From NCBI GenBank assembly GCA_947630635.1, contig CANRIJ010000036.1, positions 1 to 12,140 of the forward strand: a stretch of 12,140 nt of DNA, written 5' to 3'. Position numbers and translations under genes: made by a program. Under the pieces are notes generated by a model, which made no database searches, was not told the origin of the DNA, and saw only the letters and a list, made by a program, of their open reading frames with translations. This document shows positions 7,667-12,140 of the stretch, piece after piece. How positions within the stretch are numbered: position 1 is the first letter of the stretch; the number at the start of each line of letters is the position of its first letter. This DNA comes from an uncultured Spirochaetaceae bacterium. Its GTDB lineage: Bacteria > Spirochaetota > Spirochaetia > Sphaerochaetales > Sphaerochaetaceae.

Positions 7667-8338
7667 CTATCCCCAGTAAGAATCCATATGGGTCTTTGAA
7701 AAACCAAGATCCTCAACAAGGCTCTTTAGCTCGCCATCATCGTCAAAGACAAATATAACTGCCCTTCTCCCCTCTGAGAGAACCTTATTGGCAACGTATG
7801 AAAGAAGCGCCTTGTCATAGCCTTTTTTAAAGGAATCCTTTGAAGAGCCAAATAGAGTTATTGTCCTCTCATAGTGCTCGCCAGCAACACTCATAAGCTT
7901 CCTGCCCTTCTCAAAGAGCCCAAATAGGAGCCCCTCCTCTACCTGCTGCATAACATAGTCAACTGGCATATTCTCAACTAGGTCCAAAACATCATCGATA
8001 TCATCTTCAATAAGTCCCCTGATTGTGTATTTTCCATCGGGCACATCCAGCCTTTCTTTCTTGAGAACGTATTCGCTGCTGTGATTGACGCTCTTTACTA
8101 TATTTCTCTTTTTTGCCTCATCAGCAAGCTTATCGCCCTTGAAGCAATACCTTATATACCTGGGAGGAATCCTATAGATTACCCTATCTACTCCCTCATC
8201 GCTGAAGGCAGATGCAAAGAGCTCATTAGCATCCAATCCCGCGATAATTCCATCCTCATCCATGTCATACCAAAGCACAAGGCCATGCTCATATGCCTCT
8301 TTGAAAGCCGCATATTCAAAATCATCCAGCCTATCCAT
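7667..8338 (-). CDS. GNAT-like acetyltransferase-fold protein
   Basis: A 223-residue soluble protein. The C-terminal half looks like a GNAT domain: an acidic helix (IEDDIDDVLDLVENM), a beta strand pair (LLFGLFEKGRKLMSVAGEH), a degenerate acetyl-CoA loop and helix (KKGYDKALLSYVANKVL, in place of the usual R/QxxGxG/A), then VIFVFDDDGELKSLVEDLGF, the standard end of GNAT motif B (xLGF). The N-terminal 100 residues are unrecognised. No substrate can be named. The frame is open back to 8473, but the ATG at 8338 is preferred: the longer versions overlap the divergent gene and its promoter. A GGAGG lies 16 bases upstream of this ATG, further than usual, so the start is somewhat uncertain. It is divergent from a DUF2156 gene, which also belongs to the GNAT fold, and the two share a 73-bp control region. 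Confidence 0.75.
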   Translation of the reverse strand: MDRLDDFEYAAFKEAYEHGLVLWYDMDEDGIIAGLDANELFASAFSDEGVDRVIYRIPPRYIRYCFKGDKLADEAKKRNIVKSVNHSSEYVLKKERLDVPDGKYTIRGLIEDDIDDVLDLVENMPVDYVMQQVEEGLLFGLFEKGRKLMSVAGEHYERTITLFGSSKDSFKKGYDKALLSYVANKVLSEGRRAVIFVFDDDGELKSLVEDLGFSKTHMDSYWG

Positions 8339-8370
8339 ATTGATGATGGTAGACCCTCCTTCAAAACAAG

Positions 8371-8399
8371 ACAATATTGCCAATTCTTGAGAATAACAA
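8371..8399 (-). promoter_or_regulatory. Promoter of the GNAT-like gene (divergent pair)
   Basis: On the minus strand TTGTTA (8399-8394) and TATTGT (8376-8371) are separated by 17 bases, 4 of 6 matches each. Transcription would start near 8364, just before the AAGGAGGG ribosome binding sequence of the GNAT-like gene. The element overlaps the plus-strand promoter at 8377-8405 almost completely. An inverted repeat ATTCT-TG-AGAAT (8383-8394) sits inside both spacers. Confidence 0.4.
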
Positions 8400-8405
8400 T
8401 AAATT
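8377..8405 (+). promoter_or_regulatory. Promoter of the DUF2156 gene, possibly leaderless
   Basis: TTGCCA (8377-8382) and TAAATT (8400-8405) are separated by 17 bases, 4 of 6 matches each. A start 7 bases after the -10 falls on 8412, the G of the proposed GTG initiation codon, which has no ribosome binding site. Together these fit a leaderless message. Confidence 0.35.
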
Positions 8406-8411
8406 TCTAGT

Positions 8412-9275
8412 GTGGTTTTCAGTAAATTTACACTCGAAGACATAAGTGTCACAAAAGAGCATATGAAAAACATCGATACCCTATCCTATTACTACAAGGT
8501 ATCGAACGCGGTTCTGTGGAGAGATGGCAAAGAGATATACATCTCAAAGGGAAAGTATGGCATGTACGAATGGTATAAGAGAGACCAATACTTTCTTCTT
8601 CCTCTCTCCAGCGATATACCAAATGCCCTTGAGGAGCTTAAAGCTTACACCAAAAAAGAGGGTATCCCATTTAGAGTATGCCAAGTGCCAGGCGAGTATC
8701 TGAAATGGGTAGACCTCGATCAATTTCATATTGAGAGAGACCGCGGCAGCGATGAGTACATATATGACAGAAAGAGCCTCGAGACTCTAAGGGGAAAGAA
8801 GCTTCAAGCAAAGCGAAACCACATATCGAAGTTTGAGTCTCTATACCCCGATTTCAGCTATAAGACACTGGATGAGTCACACTTTGATGAATGCCTCAAG
8901 ATGCTTGATGAGTGGCTCAAAGATAGAGATGAGAGCGAAATGGAGAACCTTGATGAGGAGTACGATGCGATTCTAAAGGCATTTGAATCCTGGACTGCCA
9001 TTAATCTCACAGGCTCCTTATTAAGAGAAAAGGGCAAAATCATTGCCTTCACTATCGGCGAAACAATAGACGATGAGACAATCATACACTTTGAGAAGGG
9101 CAACAGAGACTACCAAGGATCCTATGCTGCAATCAACAAAGACTACCTGACACGCACAGCTCTCCCATCCAAATATGTAAATAGACAGGAAGATCTCAAC
9201 CTCGAAGGCCTAAGACAGGCAAAAGAGAGCTATAAGCCTATAAGAATGGTTGAGAAATACACAATAACTGCATAG
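8412..9275 (+). CDS. DUF2156 / phosphatidylglycerol lysyltransferase-domain protein
   Basis: A 287-residue protein resembling the stand-alone DUF2156 family, a double-GNAT fold related to the catalytic domain of MprF-type lysyltransferases. Features that fit are the N-terminal FTLED..(x)n..S.YYYKVSNAVLWRDGKEIYISKG, the central RGKKLQAKRNHISKFESLYPDFSYKTL (family pattern GKKLQxKRNHxNxF), LREKGKIIAFTIGE, HFEKGNRDYQGSYAAINKDY and a closing YVNRQEDLNLEGLRQAKESYKPIRMVEKY, which matches the family's NREqDlGieGLRkAKlSY-like end. No membrane segments are present, unlike full MprF. The substrate is unknown, but aminoacyl transfer to lipid or peptidoglycan is the family's best-known theme. The start is taken as the GTG at 8412, which puts FTLED near residue 6 as in relatives. 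An internal ATG at 8463 is the alternative. The gene is divergent from the GNAT-like gene. Confidence 0.85.
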   Translation: MVFSKFTLEDISVTKEHMKNIDTLSYYYKVSNAVLWRDGKEIYISKGKYGMYEWYKRDQYFLLPLSSDIPNALEELKAYTKKEGIPFRVCQVPGEYLKWVDLDQFHIERDRGSDEYIYDRKSLETLRGKKLQAKRNHISKFESLYPDFSYKTLDESHFDECLKMLDEWLKDRDESEMENLDEEYDAILKAFESWTAINLTGSLLREKGKIIAFTIGETIDDETIIHFEKGNRDYQGSYAAINKDYLTRTALPSKYVNRQEDLNLEGLRQAKESYKPIRMVEKYTITA

Positions 9276-9299
9276 ATCCCAGTTATCTTTATCTAGGCT

Positions 9300-9422
9300 T
9301 CAATCTTCCTTTGACTTGTCAATGGAATCTCTAGGCTCTTTAAGCGATTTGGACTTCTCATAATCGCCCATATCACCAAGAGTACAGGCAAGGCTATTCA
9401 CTGCGCTTAGCGTATCAGGCGA
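9300..9422 (-). pseudogene. Remnant of a kinesin-light-chain-like TPR protein
   Basis: Read on the minus strand from about 9422, the frame gives SPDTLSAVNSLACTLGDMGD followed by YEKSKSL and ends at a TGA (9302-9300). This matches one tetratricopeptide unit of the KLC/TPR_10-12 type (HPDTLxxxNNLAxxLxxxGDYEKAxxLxE), with Ser for His at the first position. About 41 residues remain. There is no start codon or ribosome binding site, and the frame upstream (above 9425) stops resembling TPR and enters the antisense of another remnant. It is a fragment of a decayed gene, probably truncated by a deletion or rearrangement near 9425. Confidence 0.55.
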
Positions 9423-9776
9423 AGACGTCTGACCTTATCTTCGCAGAAGAAGCGCTTGAGTTGCCAATTGACCTGGTTAGAGTACTTCCAATTGCAAGAG
9501 AGAGCTTTATGGCGAAATAAGCCCAGAATGGAAAAAGAGCGCAATAAACGTCCTCTCTGAGTCTTACAGCATTGTAATACCGCCAATGAAAGATAATCTA
9601 AATATGCGGGCTTATCAGACTGCATAGTGGATAACTCAGACGAGATAATCATACTCTGGGATAAGAAAGAGCTGCCACTGAAGATAGAGATGGCAATGAC
9701 AATCAACCAAGGAGGCACATATTACACATATAAAAGGGCAAAAGAGAGCTCAATTTTGGTAAAAAACTTCAAATAA
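9422..9776 (+). pseudogene. Frameshifted remnant, SLOG-like (nucleotide-sensor type) protein
   Basis: Three plus-strand frames each carry a piece of one protein. Piece one (from about 9422) reads DLIFAEEALELPIDL, then VLPIARESF, ending at a stop at 9518. Piece two (about 9517-9614) reads ISPEWKKSAINVLSESYSIV. Piece three (9615-9776) reads SDCIVDNSDEIIILWDKKEL and ends in a TAA. The order GADxIxAExAL..VLPx..F...PEW......D.IIxLWD is the pattern I associate with SLOG/TIR-like sensor proteins that often sit beside TPR or effector domains. At least two frameshifts separate the pieces (near 9510 and 9610), and the N-terminal glycine-rich strand is missing. The homology is by eye only. That the region was once coding is more secure than the family. 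Confidence 0.5.
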
Positions 9777-9807
9777 AGCTCCAAAAACCCAAAACTTGAA
9801 CAATCCG

Positions 9808-9813
9808 TATAAT
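9808..9813 (+). promoter_or_regulatory. Perfect -10 box before the hydrolase-like gene
   Basis: TATAAT lies 22 bases before the ATG at 9836. Initiation would be near 9820, giving a leader of about 16 nt. No matching -35 is seen at 16-18 bases, so an activator or a weak promoter is implied. Only a weak GTGAG-like sequence precedes the ATG. Confidence 0.35.
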
Positions 9814-9835
9814 AAAGTGAGAATATTATCTAACT

Positions 9836-10873
9836 ATGGCCGACTATGAGCTTACTAGGAGCGATAAATCCTTTATAAAGGGCTTCAAAAAGTTCTTTAT
9901 AACCGAGCAGGATGATTTATCGCCCGAGAATATAAATGAGAAAAACAGCGCGCCTATTTCGCGCAAAGACAGAAAGAAATACCTACTAAAGAGCAGCGAT
10001 GACATAAAGGTGCAGACCTTTGTGATACCGGTAAATGAGGGGGCAATCACCGCCTATTATTTCTCAAACACCAAGATCAGCGAGACGGAGGGACTTACCC
10101 CTCTTATCGTCTACTTCCATGGTGGTGGATGGGTATATGGAAATATGAACTTCTATTCCATATACATAAAGCACCTGGCTGAGTCCACAGGCAGCGCCAT
10201 TTTACTCTTTGACTACCGCCTCGCACCAAAATACAAGTTCCCAGTTGCAGTTGAAGACTGCTACGATGCCTATATCTGGGCAGTAAATGGAGCAAAGTAC
10301 TGGAAAGTGGATCCGGATAGAATCTATGTCTCAGGAGATGGAGTCGGAGGGAACCTGGCATCGGTTATCTCAATTCTCGCAAGGGACAGAAATGCCCCGA
10401 TGCCATGTGGACAGATACTTTTATACCCACTTACCGACTGCAGACTGAGAACACAGTCGCTAAGCGACCATAAGATGAGTCCCACCCTCAATGAGAAGAT
10501 GCTCAGCTACTACGTAAATAGCTATGCAAGAGAGCCAAAGGACATACTATCTCCCATGTTCTCTCCCCTTCTCTCACAGGACCTGACAAGACTTCCTCCT
10601 GCTCTGATAATAGCCGGAGAGTACGACCCGCTTTTAGATGATGCAAAACTCTATGCAGAGGCACTTAGAAGCGCCGAGACAGAGGTAGAGTGCTTTGTGG
10701 TTCCAAAGGGATTTTCTGGCTACATGCCATTTGAGAAGGCACGCGGCAGAAGGCGAAGCGAGGGGGCAATCTGGCAATTTATCCAAGGCAGAGCTCTTAA
10801 GAATATACAACTCGTCACAAAGAAAGATCTCAAAACCCTAAAGAAAAAACACAAGAAGACTGGTGTATTCTAA
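9836..10873 (+). CDS. Alpha/beta hydrolase, HSL-type, with catalytic Ser and His replaced (probable pseudoenzyme)
   Basis: A 345-residue protein with a clear hormone-sensitive-lipase-like fold. It has the oxyanion motif HGGGW (95-99), LLFDYRLAPKYKFPVAVEDCYDA (123-145, usual DYRLAPExPFPAAxED), and the acid-residue block AGEYDPLLDD (260-269, Asp264). The nucleophile elbow, normally GDSAGG, here reads GDGVGG (167-172), so Gly169 (codon GGA) stands in place of serine. The catalytic histidine, normally in HGF, is also gone: the site reads KGF (Lys291). The frame is otherwise intact, with conserved structural motifs and a Lys-rich tail (329-342), so this looks like a maintained non-catalytic protein rather than a random wreck. 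Known relatives hydrolyse short esters, and this one probably cannot by the classical triad. The 60-residue N-terminal extension is charged and unrecognised, with no signal peptide seen. A TATAAT lies upstream, and a structured terminator follows 3 bases after the stop. Confidence 0.88.
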   Translation: MADYELTRSDKSFIKGFKKFFITEQDDLSPENINEKNSAPISRKDRKKYLLKSSDDIKVQTFVIPVNEGAITAYYFSNTKISETEGLTPLIVYFHGGGWVYGNMNFYSIYIKHLAESTGSAILLFDYRLAPKYKFPVAVEDCYDAYIWAVNGAKYWKVDPDRIYVSGDGVGGNLASVISILARDRNAPMPCGQILLYPLTDCRLRTQSLSDHKMSPTLNEKMLSYYVNSYAREPKDILSPMFSPLLSQDLTRLPPALIIAGEYDPLLDDAKLYAEALRSAETEVECFVVPKGFSGYMPFEKARGRRRSEGAIWQFIQGRALKNIQLVTKKDLKTLKKKHKKTGVF

Positions 10874-10876
10874 GAA

Positions 10877-10960
10877 AGCACCCTGAAGAGGGCTCCTCTT
10901 CTTACTGGGTAATAAGGGGGACACCAGTAGTCCAAGAAGCCCTCATCAGAGTGCTTTTTT
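10877..10960 (+). terminator. Long structured hairpin ending in a T-run
   Basis: Two 18-nt arms (10877-10894 and 10938-10955) pair at 16 of 18 positions and are followed by T-rich sequence to 10960, so a terminator function for the hydrolase-like gene is likely. The 43-nt apical part is itself structured: TACTGG (10903-10908) pairs with CCAGTA (10924-10929), and GGAC/GTCC around ACCAGTA offers a competing small hairpin. This is much larger than a usual terminator loop, so a regulatory or small-RNA role for the element, or a small inserted inverted-repeat element, is also possible. Confidence 0.65.
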
Positions 10961-11002
10961 ACTTGTCGTAGCAAATTAGAAAAAAGTAAGTCAATTAAAT
11001 CG

Positions 11003-11030
11003 TTTTAAAAAGAAATAAACTTCATATAAA
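11003..11030 (+). promoter_or_regulatory. Possible vsr promoter
   Basis: TTTTAA (11003-11008) and TATAAA (11025-11030) are 16 bases apart, with initiation expected near 11037, about 20 nt before the vsr ATG. The stretch is very AT-rich, so chance matches are likely. It follows the terminator-like hairpin, which implies vsr needs its own promoter. Confidence 0.25.
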
Positions 11031-11056
11031 ACAGTAAAATGTTATTGTAAAAGCAT

Positions 11057-11497
11057 ATGAGCACCAAAAAGAGCGAGCATCCCGGTCCATTTCACCAAGG
11101 CTATAACACATCTATCGAGAGAATGCTATCATCCGAGCTCTTCAGGCGCGGCCTGAGATTCAGAAAGAATACAAAGAAAATATATGGACACCCAGACATA
11201 TCAATTGAAAAATACAGAATTGCCATCTTCTGCGATGGGGACTTCTGGCATGGCTATGACTGGGAAAATAGAAGAGACGATATCAAGACAAACCGCGATT
11301 ACTGGATTCCAAAGATAGAGAGAAACATGGAGAAGGACATAGAAGTAAACCATGTCCTTGCATACCTAGGGTACACGGTTTTGAGGATATGGGAGCATGA
11401 GATCAGAAATAACCTAGATGGAGTTGCGACAATGATTATGAATAAGGTGGAAGAGCTAAAGGGCAATAAAAAACCCCACACGGACAAAAGGAGGTAA
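11057..11497 (+). CDS. vsr: Very short patch repair (Vsr) family DNA mismatch endonuclease
   Basis: Vsr nicks DNA 5' of T:G mismatches that arise when 5-methylcytosine deaminates. The 146-residue product follows the family plan: NTSIERMLSSELFRRGLRF (17-35, containing the conserved Glu21), then KKIYGHPDISI (40-50) with the catalytic Asp47 of the PD motif, AIFCDGDFWHGYDW (56-69) with His65, and NMEKDIEVNHVLAYLGYTVLRIWEHEI (90-116). Aligned by eye with E. coli Vsr, the four zinc ligands are absent (DFWHGYDW in place of the Cys/His-rich CFWHHHHC). I believe this zinc-less variant is common in a Gram-positive subgroup, but that is from memory. There is no ribosome binding site before the ATG at 11057. 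No cytosine methyltransferase, its usual partner, is visible in the window. Its last codons, AAA AGG AGG TAA, form a perfect Shine-Dalgarno sequence in the loop of a hairpin. Confidence 0.9.
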   Translation: MSTKKSEHPGPFHQGYNTSIERMLSSELFRRGLRFRKNTKKIYGHPDISIEKYRIAIFCDGDFWHGYDWENRRDDIKTNRDYWIPKIERNMEKDIEVNHVLAYLGYTVLRIWEHEIRNNLDGVATMIMNKVEELKGNKKPHTDKRR

Positions 11498-11508
11498 ACC
11501 GAGTGGGG
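11468..11508 (-). terminator. Hairpin over the vsr stop; intrinsic terminator on the minus strand
   Basis: CCCCAC-A-CGG (11474-11483) pairs with CCG-A-GTGGGG (11499-11508), giving a 9-bp stem with one A/A mismatch around a 15-nt loop. Six As precede it (11468-11473), so the minus-strand transcript ends with TTTTTT, a good intrinsic terminator. On the plus strand there is no T-run. Nothing coding is seen on the minus strand to its right. On the plus strand the loop displays AAAAGGAGGT, a perfect ribosome binding sequence, and the 3' arm contains a GTG. Confidence 0.5.
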
Positions 11509-11521
11509 AACAAAAGGAGGT
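11484..11521 (+). repeat. Direct repeat of a perfect Shine-Dalgarno 12-mer
   Basis: ACAAAAGGAGGT occurs at 11484-11495 and again at 11510-11521, a 26-base period. Each copy contains AAGGAGGT, fully complementary to the usual 16S rRNA 3' end. The first is followed by GTG at 11503. The second is followed by ATG at 11526, which opens only a three-codon frame before TGA. Only the repeat itself is certain. Confidence 0.8.
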
Positions 11522-11589
11522 TAGAATGGAAATATGACCTTCCGGATTCTTCACATACTATATTTAAAGCAATATTTAACTGTAAATAG
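11503..11589 (+). CDS. Possible 28-residue peptide or remnant 5' end after vsr
   Basis: A GTG at 11503 lies 8 bases after a perfect GGAGG and opens a frame beginning MGNKRRLEWKYDLPDSSHTI, ending in FKAIFNCK at a TAG (11587-11589). The start overlaps the hairpin 3' arm and lies 6 bases beyond the vsr stop, as if translationally coupled. I recognise no family. It could be a real small peptide, the decayed start of a lost gene (a vsr partner, for example), or chance. Confidence 0.2.
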   Translation: MGNKRRLEWKYDLPDSSHTIFKAIFNCK

Positions 11590-11852
11590 CCCCCTTAAAT
11601 AGTAGGCTTAAATTTACAACATTTTGTCGTTTTTGGACAATTTAAATATTTTTGTAAACTTAAGAAAATATCTATAAGGCTACCTGACCCTGCTTTTATT
11701 CAAGCTAATCCGGTTTAAGCCTTATATCAAAAGGAATAGCCCATAAATTAAAATAGATTAGTAACCAAAGAAGAGTTTACTGAAAATACCCCTTTGGCTA
11801 TTGGAAATCAGCCGCCAATAAATAAAATCTAACTATAAACAAGGAAACGAAA
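11590..11852. other. AT-rich non-coding gap with inverted repeats
   Basis: No convincing ORF is seen on either strand. TATAAGGCT (11673-11681) is inverted at AGCCTTATA (11718-11726) across 36 bases. AGGCTTAA (11604-11611) is also inverted by TTAAGCCT (11715-11722), so the right arm could pair with either left copy. AATAGCC near 11738 is inverted by GGCTATT near 11805. TTTTGT and TATAAG, 17 bases apart (about 11650-11679), are a weak promoter for the downstream gene. The stretch is most likely the upstream control region or leader of the DUF362 gene. Confidence 0.4.
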
Positions 11853-12140
11853 ATGGAAAAAAGCAAAGTCTACTTCACAGATTTTCATACAATCGCATTC
11901 TCAGAGGGACTGCCAACCAAGCTTAAAAAGCTCATAAAGAAGGCAGGTATCGGCACTATAGACATGGATGGCAAATTCGTCGCCATAAAGATGCACTTCG
12001 GAGAGATGGGCAACATCAGCTATCTAAGACCCAACTATGCCAAAGCGGTCCAAGATGTAATCAGAGAGCTAGGCGGAAAGCCATTCTTGACTGATTGCAA
12101 CACTATGTACCCGGGATCCAGAAAGAATGCGCTAGATCAC
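11853..12140 (+). CDS. DUF362 domain-containing protein (N-terminal 96 residues, cut by the right edge)
   Basis: The frame is open from the ATG at 11853 (AAGGA 8 bases upstream) to the window end. It reads MEKSKVYFTDFHTIAFSEGL, followed by VAIKMHFGEMGNISYLRPNY and GGKPFLTDCNTMYPGSRKNALDH. The KxHFGExGNxxxxRP and DTNTxYxGxRxNAxDH-type blocks are characteristic of DUF362. Many family members continue into a C-terminal two-[4Fe-4S] ferredoxin-like domain, which would lie outside the window, so its presence here is unknown. The exact biochemical role of the family is not established. The iron-sulfur version would suit an anaerobe. A 263-bp AT-rich gap with inverted repeats lies upstream. Confidence 0.92.
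   Translation, partial: MEKSKVYFTDFHTIAFSEGLPTKLKKLIKKAGIGTIDMDGKFVAIKMHFGEMGNISYLRPNYAKAVQDVIRELGGKPFLTDCNTMYPGSRKNALDH

Noticed and set aside
8339..8473. N-terminal extension of the GNAT-like protein from 8473
   Set aside because: It would overlap the divergent DUF2156 coding start and both promoters, and the extra residues look unlike a protein start. ATG 8338 is preferred.
9407..9718. 103-codon minus-strand frame starting MPPWLIV
   Set aside because: It is antisense to the frameshifted plus-strand remnant, resembles no family, and has no ribosome binding site. Its length is chance.
1..12140. CRISPR array, transposase or integrase genes, or att sites
   Set aside because: No regularly spaced repeats, no transposase or integrase motifs, and no long terminal inverted repeats were found on either strand.

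Overview
The window reads as ordinary bacterial chromosome: short intergenic gaps, overlapping operon genes, AGGAGG-type ribosome binding sites, AGA/AGG-rich arginine codons, frequent ATA, and a GC content that looks to be in the 40s (estimated by eye, not computed). The gene set (arabinose catabolism, glutamine-dependent asparagine synthetase, a DUF1846 protein, a DUF362 protein) fits an anaerobic sugar-fermenting bacterium, perhaps Bacillota or Spirochaetota. I cannot place it further from the sequence alone.

Layout. Positions 1-3076 (minus) hold an arabinose operon transcribed araB-araD-araA. The genes overlap by 7 and 4 bases, and araA runs off the left edge. The gap 3077-3500 contains the araB promoter on the minus strand. 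On the plus strand it holds a promoter and a perfect intrinsic terminator that bracket about 97 nt without a convincing ORF: a candidate small RNA, or a terminating leader of the next gene. A DUF1846 protein (3501-5003, plus) converges, with a 4-base overlap, on a minus-strand pair: asnB and a PfkB-family sugar kinase (7575-5000), joined by a 1-base stop/start overlap. Upstream of asnB lies a GNAT-like protein (8338-7667, minus). It is divergent from a DUF2156 protein (8412-9275, plus), and the two share a 74-bp gap with interleaved promoter-like elements around a small inverted repeat.

Positions 9276-9835 are a gene graveyard. A kinesin-light-chain-like TPR remnant lies on the minus strand and abuts a frameshifted plus-strand remnant of a nucleotide-sensor-like (SLOG-type) protein. 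Next come an HSL-type alpha/beta hydrolase that has lost its catalytic Ser and His (9836-10873), a long structured hairpin/terminator, a Vsr-family endonuclease (11057-11497) with no cytosine methyltransferase in view, an AT-rich gap of 355 bp, and the start of a DUF362 gene cut by the right edge.

How the genes work together: AraA, AraB and AraD convert L-arabinose through L-ribulose and L-ribulose-5-phosphate to D-xylulose-5-phosphate. The PfkB kinase is a second sugar-entry enzyme. AsnB links glutamine nitrogen to asparagine. The right half (9276-11852) looks more accessory, with decayed genes, a dead enzyme fold and an orphan Vsr. I found no complete new multi-gene system. The best leads are the pseudo-hydrolase, the 3254-3386 RNA element, the TPR/SLOG remnants, and the Shine-Dalgarno-presenting hairpin at the end of vsr.
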